DNA from: Streptomyces sp. NBC_00078
GTDB lineage: Bacteria > Actinomycetota > Actinomycetes > Streptomycetales > Streptomycetaceae
Reading direction: 5' to 3'
Length of the DNA: 64,000 bases
Assembly (NCBI RefSeq): GCF_026343335.1
Contig: NZ_JAPELX010000001.1
Span: 8,184,001-8,248,000 of the forward strand
Shown here: positions 33,344 through 42,552 of the stretch, in pieces
Layout: each line of letters starts with the position of its first letter
Position numbering within the stretch: the first letter of the stretch is position 1
Notes under the pieces: generated by a model
Database searches by the model: none
What the model saw: only the letters and a program-made list of their open reading frames with translations
Told to the model about the DNA's origin: nothing
Translations under genes and position numbers: made by a program

Positions 33344-36300
33344 GTGAGCGATCTGCACCGTCCCGTGCATCCTGTCCGCCTGGTCACCGCTTCGGCCCTG
33401 TTCGACGGCCACGACGCGTCGATCAACATCATGCGGCGGATCTTCCAGTCCCAGGGCGCCGAGGTGATCCACCTCGGTCACAACCGCTCGGTGCAGGAGG
33501 TCGTGGACGCGGCGCTGGAGGAGGACGCGCACGGGGTCGCGGTCTCGTCCTATCAGGGCGGACACGTCGAGTACTTCGAATACCTGGTCGAGTCGCTGCG
33601 TGCGCGGGGAGCGGAGCACGTCCATGTGGTCGGCGGGGGAGGCGGCGTCATCGTCCCCGAGGAGATCACCCGGCTCCGCAACAGCGGGGTGACGATCTTC
33701 TCCCCGGAGGACGGGCAGCGCATGGGTCTGGCCGGGATGGTCAACTCGGTGGTGCGGGACTGCGACTTCGACCTTTGGGACGGCAAGCCGGCCGAGGCCG
33801 CGGCCGTGGTGGCGGGCGATCGGTTCGCGGTCGCCCGAGCCATCACCGGCGCCGAACTGGGCAAGCTGCCCGCCGAGTTCCTTGCGCAGCTGCGTGCCGC
33901 GGCCGGGGCGCGGGTGGTGCCGGTGCTGGGTATCACCGGCACCGGCGGTTCGGGGAAGTCGTCACTGACCGACGAGCTGGTGCGCCGGTTCCGCGTCGAC
34001 CAGCAGGACAAGCTGCGGATCGCGGTGATCGCGGTCGACCCGACCCGTCGCCGCGGCGGCGGTGCGCTGCTCGGCGACCGGATCCGGATGAACTCCCTCG
34101 ACGGCAACCGGGTGTTCTTCCGGAGCCTCGCCACCCGCGGCAGCCGCGAGCTGCCCGAGCACCTGACCGACGTGATCGACGTCGTGAAGGCCGCCGGCTT
34201 CGACCTGGTGGTCGTGGAGACGCCGGGTATCGGCCAGGGCGACGCGGCGATCGTGCCGTTCGTCGACACCTCGCTGTATGTGATGACGCCGGAGTTCGGC
34301 GCCGCCTCGCAGCTGGAGAAGATAGACATGCTCGACTTCGCGGACGTCGTCGCGATCAACAAGTTCGAGCGGCGCGGCGCGAAGGACGCGCTGCGCGACG
34401 TCGGCCGCCAACTGGTGCGCAACCGCGAGGCGTTCGGCATGCGGCCCGAGGACATGCCGGTCTACGGCACCTCGGCGGCCACCTTCAACGACGACGGTGT
34501 CACCGCGCTTCACCAGCACCTGAAGACCGTCCTGGCCGAGAAGGGGCTGGTGCTGTCCGAGGGCGCGCTGGCGCCGGTCGACGTACGGCACTCCTCCGGA
34601 ATCCGGCAGGTGGTCCCCGCGGACCGGGTCCGCTACCTCGCCGAGATCACCGACACGGTCCGCGCCTATCACACCGAGACCGGCCAACTGGCCGAAGCGG
34701 CACGGCGGGTGCAGCGTCTGGAGACGGTCGAGGGGGAGTTCGTCGACGCCGGCTTCGACACCGAGAACGTGCGCGCACTGCTGGAGAACGCCCGCAGGCA
34801 CCTCCCGTACGAGATCACGCAGCAGATCGAGAACTGGCCCGCCGTCATCGCCTCGTACTCCGGTGACGAACAGGTGGTGAAGGTGCGGGACAAGGAGATC
34901 CGCACCAAGCTCACCCGCGAGTCCCTGTCCGGCAACAGGATCCCCCGCGTGGCCCTGCCCCGTTTCACCGATCACGGAGAGCTGGTGCGGTTCTGGCGCG
35001 GGGAGAACCTGCCCGGTCACTTCCCCTTCACCGCCGGGGTGTTCCCGTTCAAGCGTGACGGCGAGGACCCGGCCCGTATGTTCGCCGGCGAGGGCGACCC
35101 GTTCCGCACCAACAGGCGCTTCAAGCTGCTCTCCGAGGGCCAGCCGGCCACCCGCCTGTCCACGGCCTTCGACTCCGTCACCCTCTACGGCCGCGACCCC
35201 GACGAACGCCCCGACATCTACGGCAAGGTCGGCACCTCGGGCGTCTCGGTGGCCACACTGGATGACATGAAGACGCTCTACGGCGGCTTCGACCTGGTCG
35301 CGCCGACGACCTCGGTGTCGATGACGATCAACGGGCCCGCGCCGACCATCCTGGCGTTCTTCCTCAACACCGTGATCGACCAGCAGATCGAGCGGTTCCG
35401 GGCCACCGAGGGCCGTGACCCCTCACCCGAGGAGACGGACGCACTGCGCGCCCACGCGCTGGCGAACGTGCGCGGCACGGTGCAGGCAGACATCCTCAAG
35501 GAAGACCAGGGCCAGAACACCTGCCTGTTCTCCACCGAGTTCTCCCTGCGGATGATGGCCGACATCCAGGAGTGGTTCATCGCGCACAAGGTCCGCAACT
35601 TCTACTCGGTGTCCATCTCCGGCTACCACATCGCCGAAGCCGGTGCGAACCCCATCAGCCAGCTCGCCTTCACCCTGGCCAACGGCTTCACCTATGTCGA
35701 GGCCTACCTCGCGAGGGGCATGCGCATCGACGACTTCGCCCCGAACCTGTCGTTCTTCTTCTCCAACGGCATGGACCCCGAGTACTCGGTGCTGGGCCGC
35801 GTCGCCCGCCGCATCTGGGCCGTCGCGATGAAGGAGAAGTACGGCGCGGGCGACCGAAGCCAGAAGCTGAAGTACCACGTCCAGACCTCCGGCCGCTCCC
35901 TGCACGCCCAGGAGATGGACTTCAACGACATCCGCACCACCCTGCAGGCACTCATCGCGATCTACGACAACTGCAACAGCCTGCACACCAATGCCTACGA
36001 CGAGGCCGTCACCACCCCCACCGAGGATTCCGTCCGCCGGGCCCTGGCCATCCAACTGATCATCAACCGGGAGTGGGGCCTGGCGATGAACGAGAACCCG
36101 CTGCAGGGGTCGTTCGTCATCGACGAGCTCACCGACCTGGTCGAGGAGGCGGTGCTGCAGGAGTTCGAGCGGATCAGCGAGCGCGGCGGCGTGCTCGGCG
36201 CGATGGAGACGGGCTACCAGCGCGGCCGTATCCAGGACGAGTCGATGCTCTACGAACAGCGCAAGCACGACGGCACCCTGCCCCTCATCGGCGTCAACAC

Positions 36301-36574
36301 CTTCCGCAAACCCCACGCCGACACCGCCGAGCCGGGCGTCATCGAACTGGCCCGCGCCACCGAGGAGGAGAAGCACTCCCAACTGAAGCGCGTCCAGGAC
36401 TTCCAGGGCCGCCACCAGGAGCCGGCCCACGCCGCGCTGGCCGCCCTCAAGGACGCGGCGGTCAGCGGGGAGAACGTCTTCGCCGTCCTCATGGACGCCG
36501 CCCGCGTCTGCTCGCTGCAGCAGGTCACCGACGCCTTCTTCGAGGTCGGTGGCCAGTACCGCCGCAACGTCTGA
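33344..36574 (+). CDS. icmF: Fused isobutyryl-CoA mutase with G-protein chaperone
   Basis: 1076 residues from GTG 33344 (GGAAGG upstream); the in-frame ATG at 33284 lies inside the operator region and is rejected. Residues 1-140 are the B12-binding domain with D21-G-H23-D-A-S26. Residues about 190-430 are a MeaB/ArgK-like GTPase with P-loop GTGGSGKS at 199-206 and NKFE. From about 500 the TIM-barrel acyl-CoA mutase follows (RFTDHGELVRFWRGENLPGH; GQNTCLFSTEFSLRMMADIQ). It interconverts isobutyryl- and n-butyryl-CoA using adenosylcobalamin. The GTPase guards cofactor loading. It links valine catabolism to butyryl-CoA and polyketide precursors. Two operators precede it, and a hairpin follows. 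Confidence 0.96.
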   Translation: MSDLHRPVHPVRLVTASALFDGHDASINIMRRIFQSQGAEVIHLGHNRSVQEVVDAALEEDAHGVAVSSYQGGHVEYFEYLVESLRARGAEHVHVVGGGGGVIVPEEITRLRNSGVTIFSPEDGQRMGLAGMVNSVVRDCDFDLWDGKPAEAAAVVAGDRFAVARAITGAELGKLPAEFLAQLRAAAGARVVPVLGITGTGGSGKSSLTDELVRRFRVDQQDKLRIAVIAVDPTRRRGGGALLGDRIRMNSLDGNRVFFRSLATRGSRELPEHLTDVIDVVKAAGFDLVVVETPGIGQGDAAIVPFVDTSLYVMTPEFGAASQLEKIDMLDFADVVAINKFERRGAKDALRDVGRQLVRNREAFGMRPEDMPVYGTSAATFNDDGVTALHQHLKTVLAEKGLVLSEGALAPVDVRHSSGIRQVVPADRVRYLAEITDTVRAYHTETGQLAEAARRVQRLETVEGEFVDAGFDTENVRALLENARRHLPYEITQQIENWPAVIASYSGDEQVVKVRDKEIRTKLTRESLSGNRIPRVALPRFTDHGELVRFWRGENLPGHFPFTAGVFPFKRDGEDPARMFAGEGDPFRTNRRFKLLSEGQPATRLSTAFDSVTLYGRDPDERPDIYGKVGTSGVSVATLDDMKTLYGGFDLVAPTTSVSMTINGPAPTILAFFLNTVIDQQIERFRATEGRDPSPEETDALRAHALANVRGTVQADILKEDQGQNTCLFSTEFSLRMMADIQEWFIAHKVRNFYSVSISGYHIAEAGANPISQLAFTLANGFTYVEAYLARGMRIDDFAPNLSFFFSNGMDPEYSVLGRVARRIWAVAMKEKYGAGDRSQKLKYHVQTSGRSLHAQEMDFNDIRTTLQALIAIYDNCNSLHTNAYDEAVTTPTEDSVRRALAIQLIINREWGLAMNENPLQGSFVIDELTDLVEEAVLQEFERISERGGVLGAMETGYQRGRIQDESMLYEQRKHDGTLPLIGVNTFRKPHADTAEPGVIELARATEEEKHSQLKRVQDFQGRHQEPAHAALAALKDAAVSGENVFAVLMDAARVCSLQQVTDAFFEVGGQYRRNV

Positions 36575-36734
36575 CCGAGTCACCGGGGGCGCTCCCCCCT
36601 CCCCACGAGGGAGCAGAGGGCGGCGGCCGCCGACGGCCATCCGGGTCACCACCTCGGCGTCGGCGACGGTGACGTGTGCGGGAGCGGGAGCTGACGCACG
36701 TTTCCGCTCCCGCTGTTCAAGAAACCGTCCGGAA

Positions 36735-36766
36735 GGCCGGCCGGGGACTCGATGCCCCGGCCGGCC
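36735..36766 (+). terminator. Bidirectional terminator between icmF and the LAxTG gene
   Basis: GGCCGGCCGGGG (36735-36746) pairs perfectly with CCCCGGCCGGCC (36755-36766) across an 8-nt loop, in the gap between convergent genes. Confidence 0.7.
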
Positions 36767-36818
36767 TGTGCGGTGCGATGGTGGCGGTGTATCTACTGAC
36801 GGCTTCTGCAGCCGGCTT

Positions 36819-38108
36819 CTACGGTCGGTCGGTACGGCGGCGGCGTACCACCAGGATGGCGCCCGTCCCGACGACGACAGCCGCGGCCGCGGCGCCCGCG
36901 ATGGGCAGGGTCGCCCCGGACCCGGTGCTCGCCAGGTTGCCGTCGACCGTGGTGGAGCCCGAGGTGCCCGTGGCGGAACCGCCCCCGGTGGACGTGCTGC
37001 CGCCCGTGGAGCCTTGGGTGGAGGTGCCGGTGCCTCCGGTGGACGTCGTGGAGCCGCCGCCGTCGCCGCCCGTCGAGCCTGTACCGCCGGTCGTACCGCC
37101 GGTCGTACCGCCGCTGCCGGAGGCGGCGAGCGTGATGTCGGCCGTGTCGTCGGCCTTGTTCCTGTCGAACGGCCGGGACTCCCCGGCGAGCGTCACCGAG
37201 CCCTTGGCGCCCGGCACGGCCTTGGCGATCTTCAGCTTGAAGGTGTACGTCTCGCCTTCGCCCTCGTTCTCCCAGGACTCGCTGGTGCCGCACTCGTAGG
37301 TGCCGGTGGCCACCTTTTCGCAGAAGCCGTGGCCCCTGGTCACCGTCGTACCGGCCGGCATCTTGATCCTGACCTTGGTCGCCGAGACGCCGCTGTCCCG
37401 CAGGACCCAGGCCGGCCCCGCGTTGGTGAACTTCACCGAGAGGTCGACCGTGTCCCCGACGGCACCCTTCAGCTGGGCGCCCGCCACCTTGAAGTCGGCC
37501 GTGTTGTCCGCGGTGACCTTCACATCGGCGTCGTCCCAGTCGGGGTGAGAGCCGTCGCCGGGTGCGGCGGGGGTGGCGTCGGGCTGCTCGGCGAGCTTGA
37601 CCGCCGGGCCCGTTCCACGCACGGGCTCGCTCGCGTTCTCGTCGAGGCCCGGCTCGGTCGTCCCCACCACCACGCGCAGCCGGTCGTAGAGCGCACGGTC
37701 GAGGGCCTTCAGCGTCAGCGCCTTCTCGGGGGCGTAGACCGCGCCGGGCTTGACGGTCTGGTCGAACTCGCAGACCGCCTCGGACTTGCTGGGTGCCTCG
37801 TCGTAGGAAGGTATTTCGTAGCGAAGGCAGTTGGAGGGCAGCTCGGTGTGGCTCAGGCCGCGGGTGACGGTGTACGAGAGCCAGACCTTGTCGGCCGCAG
37901 CGGTGCCCGTGTTCGTGAAGGCGACCGAGGGTTCGAAGGTGCTGCCCGGCTTCACGCCGTCGATGGGCGCGATCTCGCCGAGGGTCACGGCGGCCGAGGA
38001 ACCGTCGTCCGCGACGGCCGGCACGGCGCCCAGCGCGATCAGGGCGACTGCGCCGAGCGCGCCGGCGGTCTGTCGGAGCGGACGAAGGCCGGGAGAGCTC
38101 AGGAGCAT
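36819..38108 (-). CDS. LAxTG-anchored secreted surface protein
   Basis: 429 residues from ATG 38108 (AGAGGA 8 nt upstream). An N-terminal signal peptide ends near ADDGSS. Two beta-rich extracellular domains follow (ITLGEIAPIDG-like CARDB/DUF11-type repeats, e.g. VKFTNAGPAWVLRDSGVSAT), then a long Gly/Ser/Thr-rich linker. The sorting signal LASTG is at about 392-396, with a hydrophobic helix and an Arg-rich tail. In Streptomyces, LAxTG is the recognition motif of class E sortases, so the protein should be covalently linked to peptidoglycan. The domain type suggests a stalk or adhesive role; the ligand is unknown. Cysteines in GFCEKVATGTYECG may form a disulfide. Confidence 0.88.
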   Translation of the reverse strand: MLLSSPGLRPLRQTAGALGAVALIALGAVPAVADDGSSAAVTLGEIAPIDGVKPGSTFEPSVAFTNTGTAAADKVWLSYTVTRGLSHTELPSNCLRYEIPSYDEAPSKSEAVCEFDQTVKPGAVYAPEKALTLKALDRALYDRLRVVVGTTEPGLDENASEPVRGTGPAVKLAEQPDATPAAPGDGSHPDWDDADVKVTADNTADFKVAGAQLKGAVGDTVDLSVKFTNAGPAWVLRDSGVSATKVRIKMPAGTTVTRGHGFCEKVATGTYECGTSESWENEGEGETYTFKLKIAKAVPGAKGSVTLAGESRPFDRNKADDTADITLAASGSGGTTGGTTGGTGSTGGDGGGSTTSTGGTGTSTQGSTGGSTSTGGGSATGTSGSTTVDGNLASTGSGATLPIAGAAAAAVVVGTGAILVVRRRRTDRP

Positions 38109-38392
38109 GTGGGGGGTCCTCTGGTGAAGCATCGATGACGGATGAACGAACTGTGTGGGAACGCGAGTTCCACTACAGGAGACATGTCCGAGCACCGGAT
38201 GGTTGCACTGGGAACACAGATGCGACGGCGTCACGCGAGGCCTGTGTGCGCGCCCGTATCCGGCGCCCGTGCCTGGCGCCCATGTCCACCGCCTGTCCAC
38301 CAAGGTGTCCGCGATGCGGGACGGCCCTCTTGACGTCGTCCGGGGCCGGACCGACACTCACGTAGGGAATCCTAGTGAACAGGTAGGGAAAT
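38109..38392. other. Divergent promoter region
   Basis: About 285 bp between the LAxTG gene and the leader peptide. The short frames here are not convincing. It contains CGTAGGGAATCCTAGTG just before the leader, possibly a -10 region or operator for the attenuator transcript, but no consensus promoter is clear. Confidence 0.35.
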
Positions 38393-38422
38393 ATGAGGCG
38401 CCTGGAGTGGGTCATCGTCCCG

Positions 38423-38503
38423 GTGAGCCGTACGCCTCTTCTGACCTCCCGCCGTCACATCGATCTGCAGCGAGTCTGCAGTGCGATCAGCCCCCAGGGC
38501 TGA
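38423..38503 (+). CDS. Putative cysteine-type leader peptide
   Basis: The 26-codon frame from GTG 38423 (a 36-codon version starts at ATG 38393) contains LTSRRHIDLQRVCSAISPQG at its end. This matches the recurrent Streptomyces leader-peptide pattern R-x-H-[IV]-D-L-x-R-[VL]-x-S-A that precedes sulfur-assimilation and related genes. The Cys in RVCSAI could make ribosome progress sensitive to cysteinyl-tRNA. The stop lies 57 bp before the transferase gene, which suits translational or transcriptional attenuation. It is too short for standard gene finders. Confidence 0.72.
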   Translation: MSRTPLLTSRRHIDLQRVCSAISPQG

Positions 38504-38559
38504 GTTGCCCGACGTCGCTTCCGCCGCGCGTACGTCCGCGCCCTCACCCGGGGAGAACC

Positions 38560-39423
38560 ATGTCCGTCACGCCTCTGGCCACCCACTCGTCCGACCGGCC
38601 CACGCCCGCCTTCCGCGGCCGGATCGGCAGCGACGCCCGCAGCGGTCACTACGCCGTACCCGGTCGCTACCGCCTCCATCTGTCGACCGCATGTCCCGAC
38701 GGCCTGCGTATCGCCGTCACCCACAGCCTGCTGGGCCTGGACACCGTCTGCCCGGCGACCTTCCTGGCCGCCGTCCCCGACACTCCCGAGGGCAGCCACC
38801 GGGCCCTGCGTCCGCTGTACGAGGCGAGCGCCCACCGCTACACCGGTCCGGCCGTCGCGCCGGTACTCAGCGACGGCTGGTCCGGACGGATCGTCAGCAC
38901 CCACGCCCCGGACATCATGCGCGACCTCGCCCGCCGCTTCGGCGGCGACCAACCCTCGCCCTACCCGTCCGGCGCGGAGTCCGAGATCGAGGCCGTCGAG
39001 CGCATGTGCCGACAGGGCATCGAGAGCGCCGCGCAGCGCGCCGGATCGGCAGGCGGCGGGCGGGCGGAGCGCCAAACGGCGCTTGAGGAGCTGCTGGAGG
39101 CGCTCGGTGCGCTGGAGCGGTGGCTCGTCGGGCGTACGTACATGATCCGTGACGACATCACCGCCGCGGACGTCGAGTTGTGGGTCGCGCTGGTCCAGCT
39201 CGACACCGTGCACCGCAACCACCTCGACGCCTCCGCCGTGCAGCGCATAGCCGATCACCCGGTGCTGTGGGCCTACGCCCGCCGTCTCACCGCCCACCCG
39301 GCCTTCGGCGCCCACCTCGACCTGGACGGCATCGAGCGCCGCCACCACGCCCGCTGCCAGGGCCTGGAGGCCGCCGGAGCGGCCGTCCAGATCCTGGACT
39401 GGGCGGCCCACGCCGCCCATTAG
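38560..39423 (+). CDS. Xi-class glutathione-transferase-like protein
   Basis: 287 residues from ATG 38560 (GGGGAGAA upstream). The N-terminus FRGRIGSDARSGHYAVPGRY-RLHLSTACPDG follows the pattern of glutathionyl-hydroquinone reductases (Xi class), with active-site Cys45 in A-C-P. The usual Trp after A-C-P is Asp here. The C-terminal helical domain (LERWLVGRTYMIRDDITAAD) is standard for transferases. Actinobacteria make mycothiol rather than glutathione, so the thiol cofactor is uncertain. It may reduce mycothiolated quinones. The cysteine-type leader upstream supports a link to sulfur or thiol status. Confidence 0.8.
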   Translation: MSVTPLATHSSDRPTPAFRGRIGSDARSGHYAVPGRYRLHLSTACPDGLRIAVTHSLLGLDTVCPATFLAAVPDTPEGSHRALRPLYEASAHRYTGPAVAPVLSDGWSGRIVSTHAPDIMRDLARRFGGDQPSPYPSGAESEIEAVERMCRQGIESAAQRAGSAGGGRAERQTALEELLEALGALERWLVGRTYMIRDDITAADVELWVALVQLDTVHRNHLDASAVQRIADHPVLWAYARRLTAHPAFGAHLDLDGIERRHHARCQGLEAAGAAVQILDWAAHAAH

Positions 39424-40231
39424 GCGTTCCATTCGGCGGACCGGCTTCGACGTTCCTTCGGGCGATGTCCTGACTGACGGTCCCCGTTTCAGCAGGCCCC
39501 AGGCCCACAGGGCCAAAACGGCGACGGTGACGTGATGTGCGCAGCTCCCGGGACGGCCGCGAGCCGCCTCCCGGGCTGCGTACGGCCGTACGCGAACCCG
39601 CTCGTCGCCGACCACGCCGTCGACCTGCTCCGCGTGAACAGCGACTGTGCCCCGCACCGGGCGAGGTCATGCTGCCGGTGCGGGGGAGAGGCGCCCGGAT
39701 TCATCGACTTCCGTGCGAGTCGGCGCACAACGCCAGAAGCCCCGTCCCGCGCAACTCGGGACGAGGCTTCCATGCGAGCGCTGGGCAGGCCTTGCACCTG
39801 CATCTCCCCGCAGGAAGCGGGGCGTCTTTCCTTGGACCACCAACGCATGAGCGGCGACCAGGAGTTGTGGTGACCGGCTCAAGATCAAGTGTAGCGCACT
39901 CCAGAGCCGATCCGAGCCGACGCCGCGTGCGGGATCACTCGCGCCGGCCCCCGGCAAGGGCCGGGGGCGGTCTCCCTCCCCCGAAGGTGACCGTCCCCGA
40001 CCGCTCCCCCGGTGCCGGACTGTGGTCCAGCCGACCGCGTGGTGGATCCGTGCTGTCACCAGCACATGACCGCTGTCTCCCCCCGACCCACGCGGAGTAC
40101 AGACGTACTCGGACGACGTGGCGGCGACTGCTGCGCGAAGGAGCCATGGCGTCCGGTCATGCGCACAGACTGCCGCGTGCAGGGCCACGGGCGCCTGAGT
40201 CGGGGTCTACTCAAGTCCCCCTGTATCAGGA
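39424..40231. other. 800-bp stretch without a convincing gene
   Basis: Several short frames exist on both strands, but codon bias is inconsistent and no domain is recognised. A 14-bp near-perfect stem (GAAGCCCCGTCCCG at 39736-39749 with 39757-39770, one mismatch) sits in the middle and may be a terminator or an insertion-sequence end. Downstream, CCCCGCAGGAAGCGGGG near 39810 can form a second stem. A decayed IS200/IS605-type end is possible but unproven. Confidence 0.35.
39736..39770. terminator. Stem-loop in the non-coding stretch
   Basis: 14-bp stem with one mismatch and a 7-nt loop (CGCAACT). Its role is uncertain: terminator, or the structured end of a decayed mobile element. Confidence 0.4.
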
Positions 40232-42457
40232 ATGAGTACTCGCACTCATACTCCCGTGACGACCTTCGAACGCGAAGCGAAGACCCTTGAACTGCCCTGG
40301 CGGTTCACCGGACGTGAGGACGAGCTGGAGCTGATCCGCCGGTCCCTGACCGCGGGCCACCACGGCATCGTGGTGACCGGCCCGGTCGGCTGCGGCAAGA
40401 CCCGGCTGGTCGCCGAGGCCGTGCGGGGCAGCGACCGCGCCCGGGCGGCCGGGACGCCCGAGACCCGGCACATCCCCTTCGCCGCGTTCGCCCACCTGCT
40501 GCCCGAGGCCGTCTCCCTGCACCGGGCGGTCCAGCTCCTGTCCGGGGTACGACTGCTGGTGGTCGACGACGCGCACCTGCTGGACGACGCCTCGGCCGCC
40601 CTCGTGCACCAGCTGGCCGTGCACGGCCGCACCCGGCTGGTCGTCGTAGCCGCGGACGGCGGCCCGCATCCCGGCGCGATCTCCCGCCTGTGGACCGGGG
40701 AACTGCTCCCGCGCCTGGCCCTGGAGCCGCTGCCCCGTGAGGACATGGAGCAGCTGCTCGCGGCCGGCGTCGGCGGCAGCCTGGAGCCGCTCACACTCAA
40801 CCGCCTCCACCAGCTGTGCCAGGGCGATCTGCGGCTCCTGCACGACCTGGTGGACGCGGTGCGCGAACACGGCCTGCTCACACGCCTGCCCGAGACGGAC
40901 GCGTGGGCGTGGCGGGGCCCCGTGCCGGTCACCGCGACCGTCCGCGAACGCACCGTCCAGGTCCTCGAAGGCCCCGGCCCCGAGGAGCGCAGGACCCTCG
41001 AACGTCTCGCCTTCGGAGAGCCCCTGCCCCTGCACCTGGACGACTTCGAACCGCGAGACCTCGACCACCTCGAAAACCTTGAGGCCGGCGGCCTGATCCA
41101 CATCGACGACTCCGGCATGATCCGCCTCCGCCACCCCCTGCACGGCCCGGTGCTGCGCGCCGCGGCAGGCCGGCTGCGGGCGAGTCGGCTGGCCCGCACC
41201 CCGGACCAGTGCGCCGCGGCCCTCGCCGCCGAGTCGGCGGCGCTGACCGGACGGATCGAGCAGGCGGACGTACGGGCGCTGCCGACGCCCGTGGGGGAGT
41301 GGCTCGCGCAGGAGGGCGCACCGGTGCCGGTCCGGTACGCGTCCGTGCGCGCCCGGTTCGCGCGGCTTCGGGGGGAGCTGCGGGAGGCGGTGGCCTGGGC
41401 GAGGGAGGGACTGCGGGACGCTCCGGGCAACGCGTCCTGCCGCGCCGAACTCGCCCTGGCCGCCGCACAGTCGGGTGATCCGACGACGGCACAGGAGGCT
41501 GTGGGGGACTGCCCCGGCCTCGACGAGCCGTCCGCATGGCTGGTCGCGTCCCGTGGAGACGTCGACGGAGCCCTGGCGGCGATCGGCGAGGCGACGGACG
41601 GCATGGAGCAGAGGTACGGCGGGGGCGGCGACCGTATGGCGGGGATCGGCGCCATCGATGGCGACCGCGGCGTGGAGATCGGTGACGCCGTTGGCGGCGG
41701 TACGGCAGGGTACGGCGTCACAGTCGGCCCTGCGGCGGGGATCGCCGTCAGCGGCGGCGACCGTACGGCGGGGACCGGTGCCACCGGCGGTGACCGTGGA
41801 GGCGCGACGGGGCGTGCGCGGGGGCGCGGTGCGGCAGGGGCGGGGACAGCCGCCTGCGGTGGTGGAGCCGCCGACACGAGGGTGGATGGTGGCCGTTGGG
41901 CCGGGCGGGTGCGATCAGATGCTGCCGGTGCGGCCGAACTCGCCTGTGCCGAGGCCGCGTTCGCACTCTACGACCTCGTACGGCTCGGGGCCCCGGAGAA
42001 GGCCGTCGAGCGTCTTCCGGCCGACGGCGTGTTCGCCAGGCATGCCGACGCGCTGGCCCGTGGGGACGGGCCGGCGCTGGACCGGGCGGCCGAGGAACTG
42101 GAGGGGCGCGGGTTCCTGCTGTTCGCCGCCGAGGCGCACGCGCAGGCCGTACACGCCCACCGCGACCCGAGCGCCGCACGCACCTCACGCACACGTGCGG
42201 TGGCCCTCGCCCGCCGCTGTCAGGGCGCCCGCACCCCGGCCCTGTCCGGCCTGGTCCTGGGTGAACTGACCGCCCGTCAGCGGCAGATCGTCACGCTCGC
42301 GGCCGCGGGCCTGAGCAACCGGCAGATCGCGGAGAAGCTCACGCTGTCCATCCGCACCGTGGGCAACCACCTCTACAGCGCCTACGCCAGGCTCGGCGCG
42401 AGCGACCGGAGTGCGCTGCCGTGGCTCGTGGAGCTTCCGGACGCGCAGCCGGCCTGA
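40232..42457 (+). CDS. LuxR-family ATPase regulator (LAL-like)
   Basis: 741 residues. An N-terminal STAND-like ATPase has Walker A GPVGCGKT (50-57) and Walker B LLVVDDAH (109-115). A winged-helix and helical-repeat middle section follows. Residues about 462-553 are a Gly/Asp/Arg-rich low-complexity insertion built from repeats. A C-terminal LuxR helix-turn-helix ends the protein (LTARQRQIVTLAAAGLSNRQ). Such proteins are signal-gated transcription activators. The ATP site is shorter than in typical 900-residue LAL proteins. It is convergent with the CHAT-protease gene, separated by a terminator. ATG 40232 has only a weak AGGA close by, so GTG 40256 is an alternative. Confidence 0.85.
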   Translation: MSTRTHTPVTTFEREAKTLELPWRFTGREDELELIRRSLTAGHHGIVVTGPVGCGKTRLVAEAVRGSDRARAAGTPETRHIPFAAFAHLLPEAVSLHRAVQLLSGVRLLVVDDAHLLDDASAALVHQLAVHGRTRLVVVAADGGPHPGAISRLWTGELLPRLALEPLPREDMEQLLAAGVGGSLEPLTLNRLHQLCQGDLRLLHDLVDAVREHGLLTRLPETDAWAWRGPVPVTATVRERTVQVLEGPGPEERRTLERLAFGEPLPLHLDDFEPRDLDHLENLEAGGLIHIDDSGMIRLRHPLHGPVLRAAAGRLRASRLARTPDQCAAALAAESAALTGRIEQADVRALPTPVGEWLAQEGAPVPVRYASVRARFARLRGELREAVAWAREGLRDAPGNASCRAELALAAAQSGDPTTAQEAVGDCPGLDEPSAWLVASRGDVDGALAAIGEATDGMEQRYGGGGDRMAGIGAIDGDRGVEIGDAVGGGTAGYGVTVGPAAGIAVSGGDRTAGTGATGGDRGGATGRARGRGAAGAGTAACGGGAADTRVDGGRWAGRVRSDAAGAAELACAEAAFALYDLVRLGAPEKAVERLPADGVFARHADALARGDGPALDRAAEELEGRGFLLFAAEAHAQAVHAHRDPSAARTSRTRAVALARRCQGARTPALSGLVLGELTARQRQIVTLAAAGLSNRQIAEKLTLSIRTVGNHLYSAYARLGASDRSALPWLVELPDAQPA
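41625..41800 (+). repeat. Degenerate tandem repeats inside the LuxR-type gene
   Basis: A block of about 44 bp beginning GGCGGCGACCGTA and ending GACCG occurs near 41627 and again near 41752, with most differences at third codon positions. Related shorter units (GGCGACCG, GGTGACCG) lie between. They encode Gly/Asp-rich sequence, suggesting internal expansion of a linker. Confidence 0.6.
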
Positions 42458-42475
42458 GCCGCGCCCATGAACCGG

Positions 42476-42513
42476 CGGTCTGACCCCCAGTATTCGGGGG
42501 AGGGGTCAGGCCG
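42476..42513. terminator. Terminator between convergent LuxR and CHAT genes
   Basis: CGGTCTGACCCC (42476-42487) pairs with GGGGTCAGGCCG (42502-42513), with one G-U position, in the 95-bp gap between two convergent genes. Confidence 0.6.
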
Positions 42514-42552
42514 CCCCCTCATGCCCGCAACGCCCTTGCGACGCCTGCCACT

